DNA of 8,748 nt from positions 1-8,748 of the forward strand of contig JABEUT010000170.1 in the NCBI GenBank assembly GCA_013044305.1, in the 5' to 3' direction. The position numbers were made by a program, and so were the translations under genes. Below are positions 1 through 6,700 of this stretch, piece after piece (within the stretch, counting starts at the first letter, position 1; the number at the start of each line of letters is the position of its first letter). The notes below the pieces were generated by a model. The model was not told the DNA's origin, made no database searches, and saw only the letters and a program-made list of their open reading frames with translations. This DNA is from Bacteroidia bacterium. Lineage in GTDB: Bacteria; Bacteroidota; Bacteroidia; JABEUT01.

Positions 1-50
1 AGTAGAAAAAAGCTATAGAGTAAACGGAAATAAGCAATGTGCGATTTATG

Positions 51-58
51 CAAAGTTA
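51..58 (-). promoter_or_regulatory. Candidate Bacteroidota -7 element pointing left
   Basis: Read on the minus strand this is TAACTTTG, an exact match to the Bacteroidota sigma-ABfr -7 consensus TAnnTTTG. It would start a transcript around position 44 running off the left edge, towards a gene that is not visible. The -33 region (minus-strand GTTAAT about 20 nt upstream) matches TTTG only poorly. An 8-mer with four fixed T and one fixed G is easy to find by chance in AT-rich DNA, so this is a weak call. Confidence 0.25.
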
Positions 59-185
59 TTCCTTAACTTAACCCCTTATTAACATTTTCTCTAAAATATT
101 CCGGACTTATAATATATTGAAAAGGAGCAAATTACGTTACACCGGAAAAAAGGCGGTTTTTTCGAACATCTGTGCTAAAGGAAAA

Positions 186-229
186 CCACTGAAAATCAGG
201 ACATTTTTCAATGGGTTAAATTTCAGTGG
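186..229 (-). terminator. Inverted repeat, possible terminator of the GIY-YIG transcript
   Basis: Perfect 9-bp arms CCACTGAAA (186-194) and TTTCAGTGG (221-229) flank a 26-nt loop. On the minus strand the second arm is followed by TTTTCCTTT, a broken U-tract, and the structure starts about 28 nt after the GIY-YIG stop codon. This is the right place and orientation for an intrinsic terminator of the tRNA-Ser/GIY-YIG transcript. The long loop and moderate GC content make it weaker than the hairpin at 3609-3638. Confidence 0.35.
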
Positions 230-256
230 AGAAAGGGCTTACCTTCGGTGTTCCCG

Positions 257-513
257 TTATGGGGAGGCTACAATAAAATGCTTTTTCATAAAAGCTCTTC
301 CCGATCCGGATTTCAGGTATTTCTCAAAAGCAAAGGCTTTATATTTATCAGGAAAAGAACTTGTATGAATTAATTCTATTGGTAATCTGCCAGCGGTAGC
401 GGGCACTCCATAATTTCTATGCCTTTTCAATCTTTCATCCAAATCTTCTGTGCAGCCAACATAAAAGTGTTGATCTGAACATTTAAGATATATACGGTCC
501 ACAATAATTCCAT
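257..513 (-). pseudogene. GIY-YIG nuclease-family mini-protein, apparently frameshifted near the 5' end
   Basis: This belongs to the stand-alone GIY-YIG family, related to the UvrC N-terminal domain and often annotated 'excinuclease ABC subunit C-like'. The open frame (257-502) would start at GTG and give 81 residues with the YVG half-motif (residues 14-16), a conserved Arg (R24 in DERLKRH) and a catalytic-type Glu (E60 in FEKYLKSGSGR). The usual N-terminus of the family, with W-T-V-Y-I-L before K-C-S, is not in this frame. It is in the neighbouring minus frame starting at ATG 511-513, which reads MELLWTVYIL and then diverges. One extra A in the AAA run at 482-484 would join the two frames into MELLWTVYILKCSDQHFYVG and a normal-length protein. 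This could be a real mutation, a sequencing error in a homopolymer, or a -1 slip. The GTG-initiated product keeps an Ile-Tyr by coincidence (RIYLKC) and might still fold. The gene lies 27 nt after tRNA-Ser on the same strand, so it may be read from the tRNA promoter. Confidence 0.75.
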
Positions 514-524
514 TTGTCCATTTT

Positions 525-629
<105 letters not shown>

Positions 630-643
630 TAAAAATTGGAACG

Positions 644-651
644 CAAAAGTA
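644..651 (-). promoter_or_regulatory. Candidate -7 element for tRNA-Ser
   Basis: Minus-strand TACTTTTG matches the Bacteroidota consensus TAnnTTTG exactly. It sits 14 nt before the mature 5' end of tRNA-Ser, placing the predicted start of transcription around 637 and leaving a short 5' leader for RNase P. No TTG-type -33 box is visible at the expected 17-21 nt spacing. Confidence 0.45.
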
Positions 652-676
652 AGAAAAAGTGTTCACGGGCGGAATT

Positions 677-1756
677 TTAACCTGACTGCTTTTTACCGCC
701 TCCGCCCCCATGATTTTTGTTGGTGAGTTCGGTACCCAAAAAATAGCCTATCGCCTGTGTAGAGGGGTTGGCATCCAGAAACACCTTGAGGATGGCAGTT
801 ATGGGTACGCTTAAAATCATGCCTGCCACTCCCCATATCTGCTGCCCGATAAGTAATACTACAATGGCGACGAACGGGTTGACGCTGACCCGCCTTCCCA
901 CAATACGGGGCGTAATAAAATTCGATTCGAGAAATTGTATAAAGAGAAGTACCAGAACTACTCCTAAGGCGGGTAATGGAGTATCCTTCGTCAGAAAAGC
1001 GTATATGGCGGTCAGCAGCGCGCCAATGCTTATGCCGATATAGGGTATTACGGTAAGAAATGCGGTAAGAAATGCAAAGAATATGGCATGGTCAATACCC
1101 AGCAACAGCAAACCGATGGTATTGAATATGCCTATAATCATGATAACGGTAATCAGTCCGAGAAGATAATTTTGAACCAGCTTTTGAACATTCTCTACAA
1201 TGGACATTGCCTGGTCTTGTCTTTCGTGGCTCATCAGCGTAAAGGCGAATTTTTTGAAAATGAGCTGGTAGTGCAGGAAGCAGAATACATACACAATCAC
1301 GAGGACAAGACCGCTCAATAAGCCTGTTGTGCCCGTAATGGTTACGCCTACCATACCTCCCGAATACTCTAATAATTTGTTCTTTAGCGTTCCCAGCCAA
1401 TTGGTAAAAATATCACTTCCTGCATGCAATTTAATGTAATTTTGAAATTGATTAAGTTTATCATTCATCTTCCCGACCAGGTTCCCTGAATCGCTTACCA
1501 TACCGCTAATCTGCTTGCTCACCAGTAATATTACACCCACTATGATGATAATGACCAGCAGTACAGTTATAATCCCTGCGAGCAGGTCGGGGACCTTCCA
1601 TTTGGTTAGTTTATTATAAACGGGGTATAGCAGAAGGGCTAACAGCGCGGCAACAACCAGCGGTAAAAGAAAGTCCTTCGCATAAATCAGGATAACAATT
1701 CCCAAGATGCCGATTATAAGCCAGCTTGCCAGTTTTATTGTGAGAGGGAACTTCAA
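677..1756 (-). CDS. AI-2E family transporter (PerM/TqsA-like inner-membrane protein)
   Basis: A 359-residue polytopic membrane protein of the AI-2E transporter family. Some members are reported to export autoinducer-2 or to act as ion exchangers, but the substrate cannot be read from sequence. Hydrophobic segments lie at about 9-26, 28-46 and 57-80. A hydrophilic region follows at about 81-145, then further segments at about 146-168, 197-220, 222-252, 262-278 and 294-325. This is the usual family layout with a soluble loop after the third helix. The conserved C-terminal block is clear (ESNFITPRIVGRRVSVNPF, 277-295, then GQQIWGVAGMILSVP, 304-318). The tail is Gly/Lys-rich (GGGGGKKQSG). The start is TTG at 1754-1756: the codon just upstream in frame is a stop, and the next in-frame ATG lies far inside the protein, so TTG is forced. 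The resulting KFPLTIKL N-terminus resembles the family. No Shine-Dalgarno sequence is seen, and the methyltransferase stop is only 4 nt upstream, which suggests translational coupling. Confidence 0.9.
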   Translation of the reverse strand: MKFPLTIKLASWLIIGILGIVILIYAKDFLLPLVVAALLALLLYPVYNKLTKWKVPDLLAGIITVLLVIIIIVGVILLVSKQISGMVSDSGNLVGKMNDKLNQFQNYIKLHAGSDIFTNWLGTLKNKLLEYSGGMVGVTITGTTGLLSGLVLVIVYVFCFLHYQLIFKKFAFTLMSHERQDQAMSIVENVQKLVQNYLLGLITVIMIIGIFNTIGLLLLGIDHAIFFAFLTAFLTVIPYIGISIGALLTAIYAFLTKDTPLPALGVVLVLLFIQFLESNFITPRIVGRRVSVNPFVAIVVLLIGQQIWGVAGMILSVPITAILKVFLDANPSTQAIGYFLGTELTNKNHGGGGGKKQSG

Positions 1757-1760
1757 TTAT

Positions 1761-2759
1761 TTATGAGTTATTAGTACTTACTGATGACGGTTCACTGACG
1801 ATTCTTTCCGCTACCACTATCATTTCTTCACCTATATTCAAGGCCGAAAGCGTATTGTAAACCATATTGTGGAATAAAATAAATATATGCAGCACCCATT
1901 TTGGCGCACTGGTAAAGCGGTTAAAAAACGATTGCCTGTTTGCCGAAATGTTTGTGCCGCCCTGGTTGACTGCGGCGCTGCCCGTTTCATTTTTCTTCTT
2001 CTTTAACTTATTGATGAACGGGAAGATTGTGTACATGATAAAAAGCTTTATTTCGAAAGAGGACCGTATGGTTTTAACCCGAAATCCGTTTTTCTCCAGC
2101 AGCCGGGTTAGGGTTTGTTTCGAAAAATAGTTGACATGGTCAAGCCCCATCATACCCCAGTCGGCACCCTGTTTTTTTGCAATGTAGCTATCTATCTGCG
2201 GCACCTGAATAATTAGGCACCCGCCGGGCTGCAGCATTCTGGCGCACTTTTCCACCACCGTGTCGGCGCGGTCAATATGTTCAAGCACATCCCACATGGT
2301 TATTATATCAAATTTATTGCTGTCAGGCATCTCAAAAAAATCTATGTGATCCACTGGCAGCTTCAGGTCGTTTTTTGCATAAAGAAAGGGCTGTTCTGAT
2401 ATCTCGATGCCGCTTACTTCATAACCGAGCATTCTGCCGGCAAGCAAAAAGTGCCCCCATCCGGCGCCGAGGTCAAATAGTTTGCCTCCGGACTTATATT
2501 TCCTTATGAGCTTGTACCGCAGAAAATGGCGCTGCAGTTTTACCCAGTTATTGCCTTTGCGCACCTGATTGGCAACTTCGGCATTCTTATAGTCGGTATA
2601 GCTTACTCCTTTGCGGTAGAAAGGAGGTATAAAAATAAAGGAGCAATTTTCGCATTGAACAATATCAATTCCGTTTTTGCTGTATTTTACTTTAAATCGG
2701 GAAGGGTCGGCATTGGAACATACGCAACATTTAACGCCTTCAAGTATATTTTGGTTCAT
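1761..2759 (-). CDS. Class I SAM-dependent methyltransferase with N-terminal zinc ribbon
   Basis: A 332-residue methyltransferase of the Methyltransf_23-like type. The N-terminus has two CxxC pairs (C11/C14 and C36/C39), which look like a zinc-binding ribbon. SAM-binding motif I is FDLGAGWGH (95-103), followed by the acidic end of the next strand (GIEIS, 117-121). A DVLEH motif sits at 157-161 and an LQPGG motif at 176-180. The later block around GLDHVNYFSKQTL (205-217) is typical of enzymes that methylate sugars or other small polar substrates, often in polysaccharide clusters, though the true substrate is unknown. The C-terminal third is Lys/Asn-rich and then hydrophobic (285-305), possibly membrane-associated. 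The ATG at 2757-2759 has AGGA about 11 nt upstream. The gene lies 58 bp after the beta-flower gene and is followed 4 nt later by the AI-2E gene, so the latter two almost certainly share a transcript. Confidence 0.88.
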   Translation of the reverse strand: MNQNILEGVKCCVCSNADPSRFKVKYSKNGIDIVQCENCSFIFIPPFYRKGVSYTDYKNAEVANQVRKGNNWVKLQRHFLRYKLIRKYKSGGKLFDLGAGWGHFLLAGRMLGYEVSGIEISEQPFLYAKNDLKLPVDHIDFFEMPDSNKFDIITMWDVLEHIDRADTVVEKCARMLQPGGCLIIQVPQIDSYIAKKQGADWGMMGLDHVNYFSKQTLTRLLEKNGFRVKTIRSSFEIKLFIMYTIFPFINKLKKKKNETGSAAVNQGGTNISANRQSFFNRFTSAPKWVLHIFILFHNMVYNTLSALNIGEEMIVVAERIVSEPSSVSTNNS

Positions 2760-2800
2760 GGATAATTTAATCCTGATTACTGTGTGCCGGTTACTCTGGT

Positions 2801-2823
2801 TAGTTTAATTTTATAGTTTAATT
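2801..2823. repeat. 10-bp direct repeat TAGTTTAATT, two copies
   Basis: The 10-mer TAGTTTAATT occurs at 2801-2810 and again at 2814-2823, a 13-bp period. It spans the stop codon of the beta-flower gene and the gap before the methyltransferase. It may be a regulatory operator or only AT-rich drift. No hairpin terminator is apparent in this 58-bp gap. Confidence 0.45.
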
Positions 2824-3228
2824 GAAATGAAAGAAAAAGAAGCAGACCGCCGCCCATTCTTTTTTGATGCCGGGAGCATACCCGATGGTGCTGTGGCTAT
2901 CGTCCTCTACTGTTCCGTCTGTCTGAATGTATCCTATGGTGGAATGGCTTGAGTTTTCAACGGTGCCGTCGTCCCGCACATACCCTACGGTGGAGTGGCT
3001 GTCATTCTCTATTTCGCCGTCGGATGAAATATAGCCGATGGTAGAATGGCTTGAGTTTTCAATGGTTCCGTCGGAGGTGATGTACCCTGCGGTGGAGTGG
3101 CTCGAATTTTCAATGGTACCGTCGGAGTTTATGTAGCCTGTGGTGCTGTGGCTGCCGTTCTCAATGGTTTGTGCAGTTGAACCCCAAAAAATGAACAGTG
3201 CCGCGGTCATCATTATAAAGTCCTTCAT
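2818..3228 (-). CDS. Exported repeat protein of the '5-fold beta-flower' type
   Basis: A 136-residue protein with a Sec signal peptide (residues 1-20, probable cleavage at STA^Q). It then has six tandem 17-residue units of the form T-I-E-N-S-S-H-S-T-x-G-Y-I-x-S-D-G (residues 21-122). The SHST core is kept in all six and GY follows each time; the last unit diverges after GYA. The C-terminus WAAVCFFFFHF is strongly aromatic. I recall this repeat plus W-A-A-V-aromatic ending from Bacteroidota proteins named '5-fold beta-flower protein'; biochemical function is unknown to me. The start is uncertain. The ATG at 3228 lies about 10 nt from the predicted transcription start. The ATG at 3213 (Met6) has AAGGA 7 nt upstream, but it would give a short signal peptide without a Lys. 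An envelope or surface location is inferred from the signal peptide only; no T9SS sorting domain is present. Confidence 0.82.
   Translation of the reverse strand: MKDFIMMTAALFIFWGSTAQTIENGSHSTTGYINSDGTIENSSHSTAGYITSDGTIENSSHSTIGYISSDGEIENDSHSTVGYVRDDGTVENSSHSTIGYIQTDGTVEDDSHSTIGYAPGIKKEWAAVCFFFFHFN
2863..3168 (-). repeat. Six tandem 51-bp coding repeats in the beta-flower gene
   Basis: Each 51-bp unit encodes 17 residues. The units are similar in protein but differ at many third codon positions: the Asn-Ser-Ser-His-Ser part, for example, uses different Ser and His codons in neighbouring copies. This indicates old duplications kept by selection on the protein rather than recent slippage. Confidence 0.88.
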
Positions 3229-3244
3229 CCTGATATTGTTTTTA

Positions 3245-3252
3245 CAAATATA
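3245..3252 (-). promoter_or_regulatory. Candidate -7 element for the beta-flower gene
   Basis: Minus-strand TATATTTG is an exact match to TAnnTTTG. It lies 16 nt upstream of the ATG at 3228, putting the predicted transcript start around 3238-3239. That leaves about 10 nt of leader for the first ATG, or about 25 nt for the alternative start at 3213. The -33 region on the minus strand (AGTTAAAA) is AT-rich but not a clear TTTG. Confidence 0.45.
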
Positions 3253-3314
3253 CCATTTTAAACTATTTTAACTTTTGGCTCCTTTCTCTTCACCCTTTCT
3301 TCATTCGGCTGCCC

Positions 3315-3322
3315 TACCTTTG
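3315..3322 (+). promoter_or_regulatory. Candidate -7 element for the lysine-rich peptide gene
   Basis: TACCTTTG matches TAnnTTTG exactly and lies 72 nt before the ATG at 3395, giving a predicted leader of about 65 nt. No good -33 TTTG is seen at the usual spacing. Together with the minus-strand element at 3245-3252 it makes a divergent promoter pair. Confidence 0.38.
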
Positions 3323-3394
3323 ATTTCAGAAATTAATATACAAACCAGCCCTCAAGTATAAAAGAAAATACCCAAGGGCAAAAACCAAAAAGTC

Positions 3395-3583
3395 ATGAAA
3401 AAGATCAGTGTGATTTTAGCCTCTCTGGTTCTGTTTGCCGGAGTATCTTTTGCAAGCCCGAGACAAGAAAAAGGCAAGGAAAAGAAAGTTGCAACCAAAG
3501 AAAAGAAAGTGGCTACTAAGGAAAAGAAAGTAGCAAAAGCAGAGAAAAAAACTGCTAAGAAAGAAAAAGCAGCCAAGAAGTAA
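3395..3583 (+). CDS. Small exported lysine-rich heptad-repeat protein
   Basis: A 62-residue protein that I do not recognise as a named family. Residues 1-20 form a clear Sec signal peptide (two Lys, then a hydrophobic core, probable cleavage at SFA^S). The mature 42 residues are almost entirely Lys, Glu, Ala, Val and Thr, arranged as five heptads (28-62): KEKKVAT, KEKKVAT, KEKKVAK, AEKKTAK, KEKAAKK. Such a sequence is likely a highly basic helix or disordered tail that could bind anionic partners such as lipid A, peptidoglycan or nucleic acid; this is inference. It is the only plus-strand gene in the window. The opposite frame (3352-3576) encodes a Phe-rich hydrophobic string, best explained as the complement of the Lys codons. 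A strong terminator follows 25 nt after the stop. Confidence 0.8.
   Translation: MKKISVILASLVLFAGVSFASPRQEKGKEKKVATKEKKVATKEKKVAKAEKKTAKKEKAAKK
3476..3580 (+). repeat. Five 21-bp coding repeats (Lys/Glu heptads)
   Basis: Five consecutive 21-bp units encode the KEKKVAT-type heptads. Copies differ at synonymous positions, for example Val as GTT, GTG and GTA in the first three and Lys alternating between AAA and AAG. The last two copies also diverge in protein. The pattern is selection on amino-acid sequence, not a fresh microsatellite. Confidence 0.85.
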
Positions 3584-3608
3584 TCTGTCTGCTCATCGAA
3601 AAAATGAA

Positions 3609-3638
3609 AAATCCCTGCGCACCATTGCGCAGGGATTT
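3609..3638. terminator. Bidirectional intrinsic terminator
   Basis: A perfect 12-bp stem AAATCCCTGCGC / GCGCAGGGATTT with a 6-nt loop (ACCATT). On the plus strand it starts 25 nt after the lysine-rich peptide stop and is followed by a short T-rich stretch. On the minus strand it lies 73 nt after the giant gene's stop and is followed by ATTTTTCATTTTTT, a strong U-tract. It therefore sits between two convergent genes and probably ends both transcripts, more efficiently for the minus-strand one. Confidence 0.9.
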
Positions 3639-3711
3639 GTAGTTAAAAGTCTCCTCCTAAGGGTATCATGAATGAATATACCACTCTGCTTATGGGGCTA
3701 TGCTCTGTACT

Positions 3712-6700
3712 TTACCTTATCAGGGTAAAATAACCGTATCGAGTGAACGGGGTGTTGTTCTTGTCGCAATAATGGACAATGTAATAGTATTCGCCATTGG
3801 AAGCTGCATCGCCTGTCCGCCTGTCCTTTCCATCCCATCCCCTATTAATGTCGTCCGATTCATACATAAGCGTTCCCCAGCGGTTATATATCTGGCAATT
3901 ATAGCACAACGCTTCTGAAATCTTTACCATGAACATATCGTTTTTACCATCGCCGTTAGGGGTAAATATATTGGGGAAAAGCACCTTGTCCTTTACATTT
4001 AAAACTTCGCTTGCTGAATCAGGACAGCCGAGGGAATTAAAGGCTATAAGCATGATCTGATAAGCGCCTGAATGCTGAAAGGTGTAAGTGATCATACCGG
4101 AATCTGTACCGGTTGTTCCGTTGCCAAAGTTCCAAAGGTATGAAGCCGCATATTTGCTTTGGTTTATAAAGTTTACGGCATCACCTGGGGCCACGGTATC
4201 CGGCGATACTTCAAACATGGCTACAGGCTTGAGGACAACATTGACAGAAATTGAATCTATGGCGCTGTAACTGCATCCGTCTGAAATGTTACAAATGTAA
4301 ATAACAGAAATGCCTGCATCCATGATGAACGGTCCGGGGCTGTCTGCAGTTATCCCATTATTCCATTGATATATGTAAGGTGGTTTTCCGCCCGAAACCG
4401 TTGCGAAAACGGTATCAGAATGACCTTGACAAACGATTAAGCCATTATGCCTTCCTGTTTGCAACGGAGGGTAGCAATAAAATTTGGCGCGGGAAGTATC
4501 GGCACAAATTCCTTTTGTACAAATTACACTCCAGGTCATGCTGCTGTCTGCAATAAATACAATGCTTGAATCGGTGGCTCCGTTAGACCATAGGTAGGAT
4601 TGTGCGCCGGTAACTGTCATAGTTATGCTTTGTCCGCGGCAGGCGGAATCGGTGTTTAATCTTATCATTGCCCTTTCATCGTCACTGTGCCTTACAACTA
4701 CTACAGCAGATGCCGAACAGCCGTTCGCGTCGGTTACTGTAACGGTATAGGTTCCGGCGCTTAATCCTGTGATGGTTGATGTGGTTTGCCCGCCGGGGTT
4801 CCAGAGATATGTGTAATTGCCTGTACCGCCTGTTGCCGACACCGAAGCCTGTCCGTCATTGTTTTCGCAATGTGCGTTCACTGTTGTGTCGCTTAACACA
4901 ATACAGGCCGGTTGTGTTACAATAATGCTGTCGGTAAGAGTACAGCCCAAAGAGTCGGTAATGGTTACCGTATATGTTCCCGCAGTTAGTCCTGTGATAC
5001 TGCTGCTTGTTTGCGCGCCCGGATTCCACAAGTACTTATATCCGCCCCAGCCTCCCGAAGCCACAACAACTGCGCTGCCTGTATTGGTATTGCAGCAAAG
5101 CAATTTAATTGAATATAAACTGTCATGAAGAGGTTTGGATGGAGATACGATAACTGCCGATGCTGTTGCCTGGCAACCGTTGGAATCGGTAATTTGTACA
5201 CTATACGTGCCTGCTGACAATCCGGTTATAGTGGCGCTGCTGCCTGCCGGCGGACTCCATTGGTAAGTGTATGGCATGGTTCCTCCCCTCACCCCTGCCG
5301 TAATGCTTCCGGTATTGCTGTTATAGCAATTAATATTCTGGAGCGCCGATATGGAATCGTGCATCGGAATTCCCTGCTTTATAATTACGCTGCTGGTGCC
5401 TTTGCATCCGCCTGAATCGGTAACCGTAAGGGAATATATGCCGCCGGTTTTTACGATTATTGTGCGCGAATTATAATTACCGGGCATCCACAAATAATTA
5501 GCCATTGCCGAATCGGCAGTAAGTATAGCTGAATCGCCAGGGCTGCACAGTATGGGGTTTGTTACCTTGATTCCGGCACCGATGTTGCGCAGCCCTATTG
5601 TAATTGTGGCGTTGGTTACTATGCCGCAGGAAACAACTGTACAGGTATAGGTTCCCGCTGCTTTTACATATTGCAGGCTATCGCTGCCATAAAGCGGCGG
5701 CTGCCACTGGATATTTGCGCCCGGAGAACAGGCCACATGAATCAATACAGAATCTCCCCAGCAAAGAAATGGACTGGGATATGCCCACAGAAACGGCGTT
5801 GTGTATTGTTCGAGTATTACCGTGTTAGATAATAGTTTGCAACCGTTTAAGTCGTGTAATACGCAGTAATAGAGCCCCGGCACATTGCCATAGGCATAAT
5901 TCTGATTACCGCCGAAAGGTCCGACCGGCCCATACCAGTTAAAGGTTCCGGCGCCGGAGCATTGCAGGTAAACTGAATCGTAAGGGCAGATAATTCCGTT
6001 TGAAGGATTCATGGTGATCAGGGGCTGGGGTGGTGTATCAACCCTTACTGATTGCAACGCACTTGCAGAACATCCCCATTGATTTGTCGCAGTGGAACTA
6101 ACGGTATAGGGTCCGGTCTGGATCACCCAGATACTGTCACTGGTACTACCCGTCGACCACCTGAAAGGGTAATTGCAACTGGCAATAAGCAAAGCCGAAT
6201 CAATGCCGCCCGGGCATATCGTTTGATTCGGGCTTACGGTAAGTTGTATTACCGGATTAGGATGAAGCTTAACATATATTGAATCGGCTGTTACATACAT
6301 GTCACTACCGCAGGTATTCTTTCTTACAACTGTATCGGTTATATAATACCATCCCGAATCGGAAGGATAGAAGGTATTATTATCTCCATAATTATTCGCA
6401 CAGTCCTGCCTTCTTGAATATGCGGCTGGGTTAATTCCTGCGTGCCAATAAATTTGTGTCCGGAATTTGGGCGGGATGCAATAACCTTCTTTATGCAAAG
6501 GATTGGAAATGCTGTCGTATGCATACATTACAAAATAGCCGCCCTGACAGAGGGTAACGGTATCATGATCTGCTGTATCCTGCACACAGTATAGTTTGGG
6601 AATTATTTTCGGCAGTGCGCTGTCAAGTACAATCTTTACAAAGTTGTCATTTTGGCATCCATTGCTGTCTACCACAATAAAATGACAATAATCGCTGTCG

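Noticed and set aside
143..164. A-tract/T-tract imperfect palindrome in the left intergenic region
   Set aside because: The stem is mostly A:T with a G:T wobble and a GC loop; no gene ends near it, so it is probably just tract composition.
117..368. Plus-strand 83-residue reading frame starting at TTG
   Set aside because: Its right half is antisense to the conserved GIY-YIG coding region, it has a TTG start, and the protein shows no recognisable features.
1092..1400. Minus-strand 102-residue frame inside the AI-2E gene
   Set aside because: It is an out-of-frame shadow of a clear membrane-protein gene whose own frame has family motifs throughout.
3352..3576. Minus-strand 74-residue Phe-rich hydrophobic frame opposite the lysine-rich peptide
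   Set aside because: The Phe/Leu runs are the complement of AAA/AAG/GAA codons. The plus frame has a proper signal peptide and heptads with silent differences, so the plus strand is the coding one.
3711..3729. TTTACC/GGTAAA 6-bp inverted repeat over the giant gene's stop codon
   Set aside because: Short AT-rich stem without a U-tract, and a far stronger terminator lies about 75 nt further on.
4690..5367. Periodic sequence considered as a CRISPR array or non-coding repeat
   Set aside because: The period of about 225 bp, the open frame and the SprB protein signature show that these are protein-coding repeats.
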